From assembly GCF_009659375.1 (NCBI RefSeq), contig NZ_WJQT01000003.1, positions 1 through 64,000 on the forward strand: a stretch of DNA of 64,000 bases, given 5' to 3'. A model generated the notes under the pieces. It saw only the letters and a list, made by a program, of their open reading frames with translations. It was not told where the DNA came from and made no database searches. Shown piece by piece: positions 27,475 to 39,478 of the stretch (its first letter is position 1; the number at the start of each line of letters is the position of its first letter). Position numbers and translations under genes: made by a program. Source of the DNA: Fundicoccus ignavus (lineage in GTDB: Bacteria > Bacillota > Bacilli > Lactobacillales > Aerococcaceae).

Positions 27475-28046
27475 AACCTATATGTTGAGTGTTGATTGAT
27501 TGTGGTTAATTCTTCGCTGAGCAAATTGTTTTTCCAAGACGGTGGTCACTTTCAAAGCTATCGCTGGCGGTGTAGGATTTTCCCATTCAATCGGCTAGGG
27601 TCTGTCTAATTCTCTGTGCTATACGTGGATAGTTAAATTGATACATTTAAAGTGTACCTCAAAAATCTCAGAAATTGCTCGAGTTGTTTTGCCACGAAAG
27701 TGTTAGGTTATAGAATTAGTAGCGTTTAACATAAAATTCGTCTTTGCTATTTGAGCGACGTGCTCAATAGGGGAGGAGAGTCCCCTCGCTCTAAGAACGA
27801 GAGGCCGTCATCAGATATCTTTTCTGACTAGTCGTTATTTACGAGAAAGAGACTCAAGTGATCTCGGGCGTGTTCATAATCAGACCAAGTGATTCTATTA
27901 ATAGCGATAGATAGGTCTTTGTACTGCTTTGGCAAACAAATTGCTTAACTACGTATATCATTCCAACAAAAGTACTGCTGTATTATCAAATAAAAACTGC
28001 TAAACGGAATATAAAGCCCTCATACTCGTCCTAGTTTTATTTATCA
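27475..28046 (+). repeat. Dispersed long-hairpin repeat interrupted by a hairpin-rich segment
   Basis: The left arm spans about 27475-27625 (TTGTTTTTCCAAGACGGTGG, CAATCGGCTAGGGTCTGTCT) and the right arm about 27878-28046 (AATCAGACCAAGTGATTCTA, CTGCTTTGGCAAACAAATTG, ACTGCTAAACGGAAT). Between them lie about 250 bases absent from other copies, including several short hairpins (GAGC..GCTC, GGGGA..TCCCC, CTCT..AGAG near 27760-27812). The gap 27399-28094 holds no gene. Confidence 0.75.
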
Positions 28047-28094
28047 AAATTCAAGATGATATTCAATTGTAGAACGAAAGATGGTATTTACGAT

Positions 28095-28589
28095 TTAATA
28101 ATTATCCTGCAAATGTGGGTTAGGTAAAACATAGTTAACCGCTAAAGAGATGAGTGAACCGATAATGGTATCTAAAACGCGGTTCAAACCATAGCCGATG
28201 ACATCATTCCCATGATCACCTAGAATAACGACTAAATAGGCCGCCGATGCTGGAAACACTAGGTGAGATAAATTAAATAGGTTACAAAGATTAATTAATA
28301 GAATGATACCAACAGCTGTTCCTAAGTTTAAGGCGATTGCTTCTGGTAACCAACCACTCGTCTGAACTAGTAATATAAAGATTGCACAGAAGACCCCCAA
28401 AATATTACCAATAATTCGATTTTTTCCAAATGTCACACTTTGACTTGTATTCGTTTGGAGTGAATAAACAGCTGATAAACAGGCCAGTAGTCCAGAACCG
28501 CGGTTTAACCATTCGAAAAGGGTGATGACAATACCGACTGACGTAGCTGTTTTAATTGTTCGCCAACCTATTTTTTTATTGAAATTCAA
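28095..28589 (-). CDS. FUSC/ArAE-type membrane protein, short form
   Basis: A 164-residue protein of about five membrane segments resembling the membrane half of FUSC/aromatic-acid exporter family proteins (FGKNRIIGNILGV, NRVLDTIIGSLISL near the end). It lacks the cytoplasmic half of larger members. The TTG start at 28589 is chosen because AGGAGGTG lies seven bases upstream; the open frame extends to 28655 without a good site. It is divergent from the HTH-like gene. Its substrate cannot be read. Confidence 0.75.
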   Translation of the reverse strand: MNFNKKIGWRTIKTATSVGIVITLFEWLNRGSGLLACLSAVYSLQTNTSQSVTFGKNRIIGNILGVFCAIFILLVQTSGWLPEAIALNLGTAVGIILLINLCNLFNLSHLVFPASAAYLVVILGDHGNDVIGYGLNRVLDTIIGSLISLAVNYVLPNPHLQDNY

Positions 28590-28725
28590 ACAAATACACC
28601 TCCTACTAAAAGTTACAAAGTGTATTATACCGATAGCACCTAAAATCATCAACATTTAACTCATATACTGAAAAGGGTCAAAGAGGTCAATGAAGCAAAT
28701 CGAAATAAGTGAGATTATAAAAAAG

Positions 28726-28755
28726 TTTACAAACATCACGTAACAGGTGTATAAT
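28726..28755 (+). promoter_or_regulatory. Promoter of the HTH-like gene
   Basis: TTTACA (28726-28731) and a perfect TATAAT (28750-28755) are 18 bases apart, 32 bases before the start codon. Confidence 0.65.
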
Positions 28756-28787
28756 TAATATAAAATACACGTAAAGGGTGATGTTAA

Positions 28788-29309
28788 ATGAGTCCGGCAC
28801 TTATAGCAATCGTTGTACATGCAATTCAAGAGAAGTATGTTAGTGAAAAAGCTTTTTATTCAGAACAATTAGGAATCTCACCTCAAAGTTGGGATCGTTG
28901 GAAAAAAGGCGAGCAAGGCTTACGCTATGAAAATATCCAAATACTATCGACTTTATTTACGGATTATGAATGGATGTTGGTTCAAAAAGTTGTCAGAAAT
29001 GCTGAAATAATGCCTGATGTGATGAACGAGCCAGTCAAAGAATATTTATATTTGAAGTATCAAATTGCTAAAACATGGGTACATCATGGCATGGTGCGTT
29101 TAGAGTGGCATCAAAGTGATGGAAACGAAGAAACGAGTAACCGTAAATCGAATATGACAATTCTTCAGTTAATCGCTGACTATAATTTCTGGGGCTATAA
29201 TGATATTATAGAGATTAGATTGCCTGGCGTTATTCGTCAACAAATTGAAACTGATGAGATCAAGTTGTTGCAATGGTTTGATGATGAGAGCGAGAAATTA
29301 AAAGATTAA
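28788..29309 (+). CDS. HTH-like protein of unknown function
   Basis: A 173-residue soluble protein. Residues 1-60 look like a helix-turn-helix of the lambda-repressor type (FYSEQLGISPQSWDRWKKG), suggesting DNA binding. The C-terminal 110 residues have no recognised domain. GGGTGATG precedes the ATG. It stands alone between a divergent membrane protein gene and the glucosaminidase gene. A regulator is the best guess, with no known target. Confidence 0.65.
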   Translation: MSPALIAIVVHAIQEKYVSEKAFYSEQLGISPQSWDRWKKGEQGLRYENIQILSTLFTDYEWMLVQKVVRNAEIMPDVMNEPVKEYLYLKYQIAKTWVHHGMVRLEWHQSDGNEETSNRKSNMTILQLIADYNFWGYNDIIEIRLPGVIRQQIETDEIKLLQWFDDESEKLKD

Positions 29310-29421
29310 CTATTATTTTACACCAACATTCCGTCTCTGGTAGGATGTAAATGAATATTAAAGCTTGATAATGTAAGAATAGACTTTAATGCTTACAAAA
29401 AGAATGAAGAGTGGTGATGAA

Positions 29422-30138
29422 GTGGTCAGAAAAACTACCAACAAAAAAAGAAAAACACAAAAGAAGTATCGGCCTAAAAAACCAAAGAAGACTAGAACTG
29501 CTCGACAAAAGAAATTTGATGCAGTAAAAGCAGCCTTTTTACAAAAAGTAGGTGGTGTCTCACTTTTTATCATTATTTTGGCAGCATTAATGGGTGCTTT
29601 GTTATTAAGAATTGTTTTCAACGAGAATTCAATATTTTTTAATCCATTTGATACTCAACAATCTCCTGAAAGACAGTCATTTGTTTCTGCGATTATTCCT
29701 ACAGCTCAGAAACTGCAAAGACAATATGGCATTTTAGCTAGTGTATCGATGGCTCAAGCGATGGTAGAATCAGATTTCGGTCAAAGTCAATTAGCAGCTG
29801 ATTATCATAATTTATTTGGGGTCAAAACGACTGCAGATGATCCAATGGGAGTAGCTTTTTCTACAGCGGAATATTTCGACGACGAGTGGGTTGAAATTGT
29901 GGATTATTTCAAAGTTTATCCAGATTGGGATGCTTCAATGACAGCTCATGCGGAGTTGATCTATTATGGTGTTTCATGGGATGAAAACTTTTACTCAGAT
30001 GTTATTGAAGGGAATACCTACGTTGAACAGGCGCGTGGTTTGCAGATTTCGGGTTATGCTACAGATCCTGATTATGCGCAAAAGTTAATCAACATGATTG
30101 AAGAATGGGAGTTAACTCAGTATGACCAACCGCTTTAA
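29422..30138 (+). CDS. Membrane-anchored glucosaminidase-domain protein (GH73-like)
   Basis: A 238-residue cell-wall hydrolase. A very basic N-terminal 45 residues precede one membrane segment near residues 52-72, and residues 95-235 form the glucosaminidase domain. The likely catalytic glutamate is E116 in MAQAMVESDFGQS, followed by NLFGVK, both standard GH73 features. The GTG start at 29422 fits an AGTGGTGAT binding site; the longer ATG frame from 29389 has none. It probably cuts peptidoglycan glycan strands at the outer membrane face. Confidence 0.83.
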   Translation: MVRKTTNKKRKTQKKYRPKKPKKTRTARQKKFDAVKAAFLQKVGGVSLFIIILAALMGALLLRIVFNENSIFFNPFDTQQSPERQSFVSAIIPTAQKLQRQYGILASVSMAQAMVESDFGQSQLAADYHNLFGVKTTADDPMGVAFSTAEYFDDEWVEIVDYFKVYPDWDASMTAHAELIYYGVSWDENFYSDVIEGNTYVEQARGLQISGYATDPDYAQKLINMIEEWELTQYDQPL

Positions 30139-30254
30139 TTAAAACTAAGTTCACAGTCTACTTGTGGGTCTATTTTGTGGTAAGATATAGACGGTATTTA
30201 ACAAGTAGGTTGTATCCATTTTTTGAAAGAATAATTATACAAAGGAGATAAGCA

Positions 30255-31391
30255 ATGCCAGAAAAACATTATCCTGGTGAAACTGTAGGAATTATTGGTT
30301 CGTCAATTGCTTCGGCGCTTCTTGCTCAAGCCGCTGGTAAATTGGGTTACCGCGTAGCAAGTCTTGTATTGACAGACAATAATCCGGTACGTCAGTTTGC
30401 AAGTTGGCAAACTGTGACGACAAGTTATAATGAGCAAGCATTACGACATTTTGCGGAGCGCGTTGATGTTGTGATGAGTGAGACAGGCTTGTTGTCAAAT
30501 CGAGATTTTCAAGTTCTTGCGGAGTTAACCGATTTGACGTTATCAGATGATTTAATTGCGATTACGACAGATCGTCTGATTGAGAAAGCGTACATTGATT
30601 CTGCAAAGTGTTTAGTCACACCATTTTCAATGATTACAGATTTAGCGGACGTGAAAGAAGCTGTCGAATATATTGGTTTTCCGTGTGTATTAAAGTCGAC
30701 TCAGCGACATTTACCAGATTCACACAATCACGTTGTGCTATACAGCGAGGAAGATTATCCAACTGCTGAGAAAAAAATCTTTAACGGTACTTGTATCTTA
30801 GAAGCGTGGATTCCAACAGAGAAGAAAGCTACTTTAACTGTTGTCCGTAATGAACGTGGCGAACTTTTAATTTATCCAGTTTTTGAAATAATTCAAAAAG
30901 GTGATCAATTAGGCACGCAAGTTCGTTATCCTGCGATGCTTGATGAGATGGTCGAGCTAGAAATTAATCGCTTAGGTCAATTATTGGCAGAATCATTAGA
31001 TTTAATCGGTTCTTTAACGATAGAATTTTTCATTACTTCAGCTGGTGTAGTCTATATTAATGAAGCAAGTATTGGACTTTCTGAAGAAGCTATCTTTACG
31101 ATTGGTTCTATGTCACTATCGCATTTCGAGGCTTCTGTTAGAGCTTTAGTAGGTTTACCACTGCCAAACTTATTACCAGTAAGTGCGGCTGCCATTGCGA
31201 TACCAGTTTCGCAATTAGAGATTGAGGCAGTTAAAACGCAATACATGTTAAGAACTGATTGGGGCTTTGCTTTATTTAATCCGGTTGGCAATGAGACAGG
31301 AGATATTATAGGGCAAGTGATTGTTACAGGTGATTCTTTGGCGAATTGTGAACGACAAATCGAATTGACTGAACTTTTAAAACAAACTTAA
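30255..31391 (+). CDS. PurK-like ATP-grasp protein lacking the PurK signature
   Basis: A 378-residue protein with the PurK layout: an N-terminal dinucleotide-type fold (VGIIGSSIASALLAQAAGKLGY), a central ATP-grasp domain (FPCVLKSTQ near residue 137), and the C-terminal PurK barrel. The RPHNSGHYT segment that binds substrate in PurK is replaced by EASIGLSEEAIFTIG. No purE or other purine gene is near. It is therefore probably a paralogue with another small-molecule ligase role. GGAGAT precedes the start, and a terminator follows. Confidence 0.75.
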   Translation: MPEKHYPGETVGIIGSSIASALLAQAAGKLGYRVASLVLTDNNPVRQFASWQTVTTSYNEQALRHFAERVDVVMSETGLLSNRDFQVLAELTDLTLSDDLIAITTDRLIEKAYIDSAKCLVTPFSMITDLADVKEAVEYIGFPCVLKSTQRHLPDSHNHVVLYSEEDYPTAEKKIFNGTCILEAWIPTEKKATLTVVRNERGELLIYPVFEIIQKGDQLGTQVRYPAMLDEMVELEINRLGQLLAESLDLIGSLTIEFFITSAGVVYINEASIGLSEEAIFTIGSMSLSHFEASVRALVGLPLPNLLPVSAAAIAIPVSQLEIEAVKTQYMLRTDWGFALFNPVGNETGDIIGQVIVTGDSLANCERQIELTELLKQT

Positions 31392-31396
31392 GTATA

Positions 31397-31441
31397 ACAG
31401 CACTTTAGTAGCGACAAGCTATTAGAGTGCTGTTTTTATTA
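31397..31441 (+). terminator. Terminator of the PurK-like gene
   Basis: Arms AACAGCACT and AGTGCTGTT with an inner AGTAGC/GCTATT stem are followed by five T and A/T. Confidence 0.9.
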
Positions 31442-31725
31442 TAAAATAAGGTTTTATAATTTTTATGTTGATTTATCAAGCTTTCTACTATGCTCAGCTG
31501 ATTAATATCCAAGACGTTGGTCGCTTTCAAAGCCTAACTGTTGTGAGGGCTTTTCCAGCTCAAACGGCTAGGCTCTGTCCATTTCGCTGTGTTCATAGTT
31601 AGAACAAGCTACGCCGCTTGCCCATAATATAAATCGGTACAGTTTTTGAAAACCAATCGCTGCATTATCACATGAATACTACTAAACGAATTTTAAAGGT
31701 CAAGGTTTAAGTCCGTTTTTTTCAT
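31441..31725 (+). repeat. Dispersed long-hairpin repeat, near full length
   Basis: The copy starts AAGGTTTTATAATTTTTATG and carries TTCAAAGCCTAACTG, TTTTCCAGCTCAAACGGCTA and the tip segment AGAACAAGCTACGCCG. The right arm is more diverged (TTTTTGAAAACCAATCGCTG, ACTACTAAACGAATTTTAAA). The remaining bases to 31845 carry no gene. Confidence 0.8.
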
Positions 31726-31845
31726 GACTTGTGCTTAGGAAGCCGAATACTTATTTAGTGTTAGAAAATTCTTAAGTACTTAACGAACTAAATTATGTCT
31801 TTTTAATAAAATTTTAGTGGAAACCATAAGTTACGAAGGAATTTT

Positions 31846-31854
31846 TGCTATAAT
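31846..31854 (+). promoter_or_regulatory. Extended -10 promoter of pcrA
   Basis: TGCTATAAT is an extended -10 element (TG, one base, TATAAT) about 100 bases before the pcrA start. No good -35 is visible. Confidence 0.5.
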
Positions 31855-31951
31855 AGAAATCGGTGTATTATAAGAAAAGCAAAGTTGTCTGAAGACAATG
31901 AGAATGCTTAGATCTGTTAATTAACAGATGAATGAATGGAGGAGTTTTTAC

Positions 31952-34258
31952 GTGTCTTTAATGACCAATATCCAACAATTGAATGAAAAACAAAGAGAAG
32001 CTGTATTGACGACAGAAGGCCCACTTTTAATATCTGCGGGTGCAGGAAGTGGTAAAACGCGAGTCTTAACACATCGTATCGCCTACTTAATTGAACAAAA
32101 AAATGTTAATCCTTGGAATATCCTAGCGATTACTTTTACAAACAAAGCTGCGAATGAGATGAAAGAAAGGGTTCAAGCTTTAGTTGGTCCCGAAGCAGAT
32201 GCTATTTGGGTATCTACTTTCCACTCAATGTGTGCACGTATCTTGAGACGTGAAGCCGAAGCTGCTGGCTATGAAAAGAATTTTACAATCATTGATCAAA
32301 GTGAACAACAAACATTAATGAAGCAAGTGTTGAAAGAGTTAAATCTAGATTCGAATCAATTTAGCTATAAAGATATGTTACAAGTAATTGATTCAGCTAA
32401 AAATAACAGTCAATCTCCAAAGCAATTTGAAGAAGTTGCGGAAGGTTATATGGGAGAAATACAAGCCAAGTGTTATACGTTCTATCAGAAAAAACTGAAA
32501 ACAGCTAATGCAATGGACTTTAACGATTTGTTATTAGTAACGGTTAAGTTATTGGAAGAAAACGAACAAATTCGTATGTTTTACCAACATAAATTCCAGT
32601 ATATTCATGTTGATGAGTATCAAGATACCAATATGACTCAATACAGATTAGTACAATTACTAGCTGGTTTATTAAAAAATATTTGTGTCGTAGGGGATGC
32701 AGATCAGAGTATTTATGGTTGGCGTGGAGCGAATATGGAGAATATTTTGAATTTTGAAAAAGATTATCCAAATGCTACAACGATTCTATTAGAACAAAAT
32801 TATCGTTCAACTCAGAATATTCTAAAAGCAGCGAATAGTGTAATTGTAAATAATTCAAATCGCTTAGATAAAGCGCTGTGGTCAGATAAAGAAACCGGTG
32901 AGAAGATTCGTTTCTATCGTGCGGAGACGGACAAAGAAGAAGCACAGTATGTAGTTCAGCAAATTTATCAAGCGAAGCAAGATCACAATTTAAAGAATAC
33001 TGATTTCGCGATTTTATATCGTACACAAGCTCAATCACGTGGACTCGAGGATTCATTACTAAGAGCTGATTTGCCTTACAAAATTGTAGGAGGTTTAAAG
33101 TTCTACTCACGTAAGGAAATACAAGACACAATGGCTTACTTGCGATTAATCGATAATCCTGCGGATAATATTAGTTTTAACCGTATTGTCAATGTACCCA
33201 AACGTGGAATTGGCCCAACATCAGTTGAGAAACTTGCTGATTTCGCTGGAAGTCTAAATCTAAGCTGGTTAGAAGCGATTGAACAAATTGAATTATCGAA
33301 TATACCAAAAGGTACACAAGTAAAATTACAACGCTTTGCGGATATGATTAATCGTTTAAGACAACAGGCTGAATTCTTAAATATTACAGAGTTACTTGAA
33401 CAAGTTTGGGAACAATCAGAATATACGGAAACACTTGTAAAAGCTGGTGACTTAGAGTCACAGAACCGCCTGGAAAACTTGGAAGAATTCGCATCTGTAA
33501 CTAAGCAATTTGATGAAAGCGATCATGAATTGACTCAAGAAAGTGATCCGGATTATGCAATGCAAGATGCGAATGAAGCGAACCTAGACGCTGAAGCAGA
33601 AATGTCCTTATTAACACTATTCTTGACAGAATTATCATTGTTAACCGATACGAACCAAGAAGATGAAGGTAATCAAATTACGTTAATGACGATGCACGCT
33701 GCAAAAGGGTTAGAATTTCCATATGTTTTTATTGTGGGGATGGAAGAGGGACTTTTCCCACTCAGACGTTCTCTTGAAAATGAAGACGACTTAGAGGAGG
33801 AACGACGCTTAGCTTATGTCGGGATGACACGAGCTGAGAAAGTATTATACTTAACTGCAACGAAAAATCGTTTGTTATATGGCCGTTATCAATCTAACTT
33901 ACCAAGTCGTTTTATCGATGAGATTGACCGTGACTTAATAGAGTTCGTGGGCCAATCATTCCAAAGCCGCGTCTTAAGTTCTAAAACATACACGCCGCAT
34001 ACCAGCTCACGTTCAGCACAAAAAGTTACCTTAACCTCTAAACGACCAACCAGACCTACTCGAACAATTGGGAGAACGACACAAGCTAGCAGTTCAGAAA
34101 ATTGGACAGTTGGAGAGCGTGTTGATCATAAGGCTTGGGGGATTGGAACTGTTGTCAAAGTTGATAGTAGTAAGAAAGATATTGTATTAAGCGTTGCTTT
34201 TAAAGAACAAGGAATCAAAGAATTATTACCAAGCCTAGCCCCAATCAAAAAGGTTTAA
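31952..34258 (+). CDS. pcrA: ATP-dependent DNA helicase PcrA
   Basis: A 768-residue superfamily 1A helicase used in repair and plasmid replication. Motif I AGAGSGKTRVLTHR, motif Ia ITFTNKAANEMKER, motif II VDEYQDTN, motif III GDADQSIYGWRGA, motif IV QNYRST, motif V TMHAAKGLEFP and motif VI VGMTRAEK are all present. The C-terminal PcrA tail includes the VGERVDHKAWGIGTVV Tudor-like motif. The GTG start seven bases after GGAGGAG is preferred over the ATG at 31928. It heads the run pcrA-ligA-camS-gatCAB, common in Bacillota. Confidence 0.97.
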   Translation: MSLMTNIQQLNEKQREAVLTTEGPLLISAGAGSGKTRVLTHRIAYLIEQKNVNPWNILAITFTNKAANEMKERVQALVGPEADAIWVSTFHSMCARILRREAEAAGYEKNFTIIDQSEQQTLMKQVLKELNLDSNQFSYKDMLQVIDSAKNNSQSPKQFEEVAEGYMGEIQAKCYTFYQKKLKTANAMDFNDLLLVTVKLLEENEQIRMFYQHKFQYIHVDEYQDTNMTQYRLVQLLAGLLKNICVVGDADQSIYGWRGANMENILNFEKDYPNATTILLEQNYRSTQNILKAANSVIVNNSNRLDKALWSDKETGEKIRFYRAETDKEEAQYVVQQIYQAKQDHNLKNTDFAILYRTQAQSRGLEDSLLRADLPYKIVGGLKFYSRKEIQDTMAYLRLIDNPADNISFNRIVNVPKRGIGPTSVEKLADFAGSLNLSWLEAIEQIELSNIPKGTQVKLQRFADMINRLRQQAEFLNITELLEQVWEQSEYTETLVKAGDLESQNRLENLEEFASVTKQFDESDHELTQESDPDYAMQDANEANLDAEAEMSLLTLFLTELSLLTDTNQEDEGNQITLMTMHAAKGLEFPYVFIVGMEEGLFPLRRSLENEDDLEEERRLAYVGMTRAEKVLYLTATKNRLLYGRYQSNLPSRFIDEIDRDLIEFVGQSFQSRVLSSKTYTPHTSSRSAQKVTLTSKRPTRPTRTIGRTTQASSSENWTVGERVDHKAWGIGTVVKVDSSKKDIVLSVAFKEQGIKELLPSLAPIKKV

Positions 34259-34376
34259 TGGACACTTTAATTAGCTTGTCAAAAAGCATCTTGAGTAAAG
34301 AAAATGATGATGCGACGCTATAATAGAAGTGGTATACTATTGGAATGACAATAATTATGTATTTGAAAGAAAATGA

Positions 34377-36416
<2,040 letters not shown>

Positions 36417-36420
36417 ACCA

Positions 36421-37653
36421 ATGAAAAATAAATTAAGCAAATTGTTTAGTTTAGCTGCAGTAGCCTTATTGCTATCGGGGTGTTTAAACAATTTAGAAGG
36501 ACAGAATGAAACTGTTGAACTAGGACCTGATGAAGTAGTTGTTCAAACAACAGCCAATCAATTATCTAATGAATACTATCGTTCAGTCATCTTAGACAAT
36601 CGCTATCAATTAAGTGCATCAGCTAGTGCAGATACTAGTTTAAGTTCTTCGGGCAATAGCTTTGCTTTTGAAGAAGGCTTGCTAAGAATTAGTCAGGATA
36701 TCTTCCCGACAGATCAATACTATATGCAAGAAGGGCAATTAATTGATGGAGACACATTAACTAATTGGGTATCAAGAGAGTCTGAAACGAATCCAGAAGG
36801 ACTTAACCCAGCGTTACCAGTAACAAGTACACAGGAAGAAACGACAACTGAGGAATCTGTTGACCCTGCGGATGATCCAGAGGGAATCGATGAGACAGCC
36901 GAGGTTACTGAAGAATCTAACCAAGTAATTGTAGATTTAGATTCAAGTCCTATCTATTTATCTCAAATCATGGAAAAAAATATCATGGTCGAAACGGATG
37001 AAGGTTTTGCTCTAGGTGGAATTGTAATTGGATTGGCAATGAACAGTGTCTACCAATATACTGATGCTGAAGGCGTAGTGTATGAACAAGAAATTTCACT
37101 TGGTGAAATGCGTGAACGTGGTAAAGCTTATGCTAATATTATTGTAGGTCGTTTACGTAATACAGAACAATTACGTTCAGTACCAATCGTTGTGGGTATT
37201 TTCCAACAAGCACCAAGTAATACCACGGTAGGTGGGAACTATGTATTAGATGGTATTTCACGTGAAGGAAATTATGTTACTGACTGGACAGAACGTAATG
37301 AATATCGTGTATCTTTACCGGTAATCAATAATACAGAAGCTGGTGACCAATATTTATTCTTTGATACCTTTAGACAAGATATTATAAATTTCTTCCCACA
37401 CTTAAATGGTATTAGTGGTGAAGCCTTATACATTGATAATGGGCTAGCTACATTAGATATTGAGATTATCACACAGTTTTATTCTCAAACCGAAATTACA
37501 GCTTTAACACAGCATGTCACAGATGTTGCACAAAGAACTCTGCCTGAAGGTATTGGATTAGAAATTAAGATACAATCAGCAGATGGGACAGAGGCATTTG
37601 TTGGACGTCAACCTGGTGAGAGCCAAATCAGTTCTCATGTTTTCCGTCAATAA
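36421..37653 (+). CDS. camS: CamS-family lipoprotein (sex pheromone precursor family)
   Basis: A 410-residue lipoprotein with a lipobox ending in LLLSGC, cysteine 21. The CamS family carries a conserved extracellular domain after a variable acidic linker, here residues 125-180 (runs of E/T/D). In enterococci and staphylococci the signal peptides of this family release short hydrophobic peptides that act as cAM373-type pheromones; here the peptide before the cysteine reads AAVALLLSG. A GTG at 36409, overlapping the ligA stop, is the alternative start. It is coupled to ligA. Confidence 0.88.
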   Translation: MKNKLSKLFSLAAVALLLSGCLNNLEGQNETVELGPDEVVVQTTANQLSNEYYRSVILDNRYQLSASASADTSLSSSGNSFAFEEGLLRISQDIFPTDQYYMQEGQLIDGDTLTNWVSRESETNPEGLNPALPVTSTQEETTTEESVDPADDPEGIDETAEVTEESNQVIVDLDSSPIYLSQIMEKNIMVETDEGFALGGIVIGLAMNSVYQYTDAEGVVYEQEISLGEMRERGKAYANIIVGRLRNTEQLRSVPIVVGIFQQAPSNTTVGGNYVLDGISREGNYVTDWTERNEYRVSLPVINNTEAGDQYLFFDTFRQDIINFFPHLNGISGEALYIDNGLATLDIEIITQFYSQTEITALTQHVTDVAQRTLPEGIGLEIKIQSADGTEAFVGRQPGESQISSHVFRQ

Positions 37654-37702
37654 CGGACATTAATAATTTAAGAAATCTTTGATTTAGAAAAGGAAGGTAT
37701 AA

Positions 37703-38002
37703 ATGAATATAACTCGTTTAGATGTTGAGCATGTTGCAAAACTTGCGAAACTAGAATTTAGTACTGAAGAATTTGCTGCTTTTTCAAAAGACTTTCAAGA
37801 TATTGTTGGTATGGTTGAAACTTTAAGTGAAGTTGATACAACTAATGTTGAGCCAACTTATCATGGTAATAGTATTATCAACGCATTTCGTGAAGATGTG
37901 GCAATTGATAGCCACCATCAAGAAGCTTTATTGGCTAATGCGCCAAGCGCTGAAGATGGCTATATCCAAGTGCCAGTCATTATAGAAAGTGAGGAAGCAT
38001 AG
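37703..38002 (+). CDS. gatC: Asp/Glu-tRNA amidotransferase subunit GatC
   Basis: A 99-residue GatC with the usual opening pattern (VEHVAKLAKLEFSTEE) and the FSKDFQDIVGMVETLSEVDT helix that clamps GatA. With GatA and GatB it converts Glu-tRNA(Gln) to Gln-tRNA(Gln). AAGGAAGG precedes the start, and gatA begins one base after its stop. Confidence 0.96.
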   Translation: MNITRLDVEHVAKLAKLEFSTEEFAAFSKDFQDIVGMVETLSEVDTTNVEPTYHGNSIINAFREDVAIDSHHQEALLANAPSAEDGYIQVPVIIESEEA

Positions 38003-38003
38003 A

Positions 38004-39467
38004 ATGTCAAAATTCCCAACTACAATTAAAGAATTAAAAGCCGGCCTTAAAGCTGGAGAATTCACAGCAGTTGAATTGCTTGAATATACTTATCAACAAA
38101 TTGATGCATTGGAACCTAAAGTGGAAGCTTATTTAGAAATCGATGCACAAAGAGCAGTTGCCTTAGAAGCAGCCAAAGCGGCAGACGAACGTGGTTATGG
38201 TGAAGATGCACCATTATTAAACGGTATTCCAATTGCTGTTAAAGATAACATTGTTACACAAAACTTACGTACAACAGCGGCAAGTAAAATGTTAGAAAAC
38301 TTTGTTCCAACTTATGATGCTACGACAGTTGAACGTTTAAAAGCTGCTGGTGCAGTAATTGTTGGTAAATTAAACTTAGACGAATTTGCGATGGGTGGAA
38401 GTAATGAGAAGTCTGCCTTTAAAGTAACGCATAACCCTTGGAACTTGAACAAAGTTCCTGGAGGATCTTCTGGAGCCTCAGCAGCGACTGTTGCTGCCCG
38501 TCAAGTACCTGCTTCTTTAGGTACAGATACTGGGGGAAGTATTCGCCAACCAGCTTCTTATAACGGCGTTGTGGGAATCAAACCTACTTACGGTTCAGTT
38601 TCTCGTTTTGGCTTGATTGCCTTTGGATCAAGTTTAGACACAATCGGACCGATGACTTTAACTGTTGAAGATAATGCACTTGTTTTAGAAGCAATTGCTG
38701 GTTACGACGAAAAAGATTCAACTAGTTTACAAGACATCGATACAAATTACTCTGCCAAAATAGGACAATCATTAGCGGGGATGAAAATTGCTTTCCCTAA
38801 AGAATTTAAGTCTGAAGAAATTAGTGAAGAAGTTCGCGAAGCAATGGAAGCAGCAGCAGACTTTTACCGCAACGAAGGCGCAATTGTTGAGGAAGTATCC
38901 TTACCATACTCTAAATACGGAGTAGATGTTTACTATATTATTGCATCAGCTGAAGCTTCATCAAACTTACAACGTTTTGACGGTATTCGTTATGGACATC
39001 GTTCAGAAGCAGCTGAATCATTAGAAGATGTATATGTTTTATCTCGTTCAGAAGCTTTTGGTGACGAAGTAAAACGACGTATTATGTTAGGAACATATAG
39101 TTTAAGTTCAGGCGCATATGATGCATTCTTTGACAAAGCAGCTCGTGTAAGAACTTTAATTAGACAAGACTTTGATAAAGTCTTTGCAGAATACGACGTC
39201 ATCATGGGACCTGTTACAACAAGTACAGCTTTTGACATTGGTGGACGTGTAAATAACCCGCTTGAAATGTATGTAGCTGACTTATTAACAATTCCAGTTA
39301 ACTTAATTGGCGCTCCAGCTATATCAGTTCCAGCTGGGTTTGACTCAGAAAAATTACCAATCGGCTTACAATTAATTGGTAAACCTCTTGATGAAGCAAC
39401 ACTTTATCAAGTAGCTCATGCTTACGAAGTGAAACATGATTATGCTTCACAAGCACCAGAATTATAG
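38004..39467 (+). CDS. gatA: Asp/Glu-tRNA amidotransferase subunit GatA
   Basis: A 487-residue amidase-signature enzyme that frees ammonia from glutamine for the GatB reaction. The Ser-Ser-Lys catalytic elements are visible: lysine in PIAVKDNI, the glycine/serine block [13 protein letters not shown], and the nucleophile loop [15 protein letters not shown]. The start at 38004 follows GAGGA; the open frame reaching back to 37989 overlaps gatC. Confidence 0.97.
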   Translation: MSKFPTTIKELKAGLKAGEFTAVELLEYTYQQIDALEPKVEAYLEIDAQRAVALEAAKAADERGYGEDAPLLNGIPIAVKDNIVTQNLRTTAASKMLENFVPTYDATTVERLKAAGAVIVGKLNLDEFAMGGSNEKSAFKVTHNPWNLNKVPGGSSGASAATVAARQVPASLGTDTGGSIRQPASYNGVVGIKPTYGSVSRFGLIAFGSSLDTIGPMTLTVEDNALVLEAIAGYDEKDSTSLQDIDTNYSAKIGQSLAGMKIAFPKEFKSEEISEEVREAMEAAADFYRNEGAIVEEVSLPYSKYGVDVYYIIASAEASSNLQRFDGIRYGHRSEAAESLEDVYVLSRSEAFGDEVKRRIMLGTYSLSSGAYDAFFDKAARVRTLIRQDFDKVFAEYDVIMGPVTTSTAFDIGGRVNNPLEMYVADLLTIPVNLIGAPAISVPAGFDSEKLPIGLQLIGKPLDEATLYQVAHAYEVKHDYASQAPEL

Positions 39468-39478
39468 GAGGTAGTACA

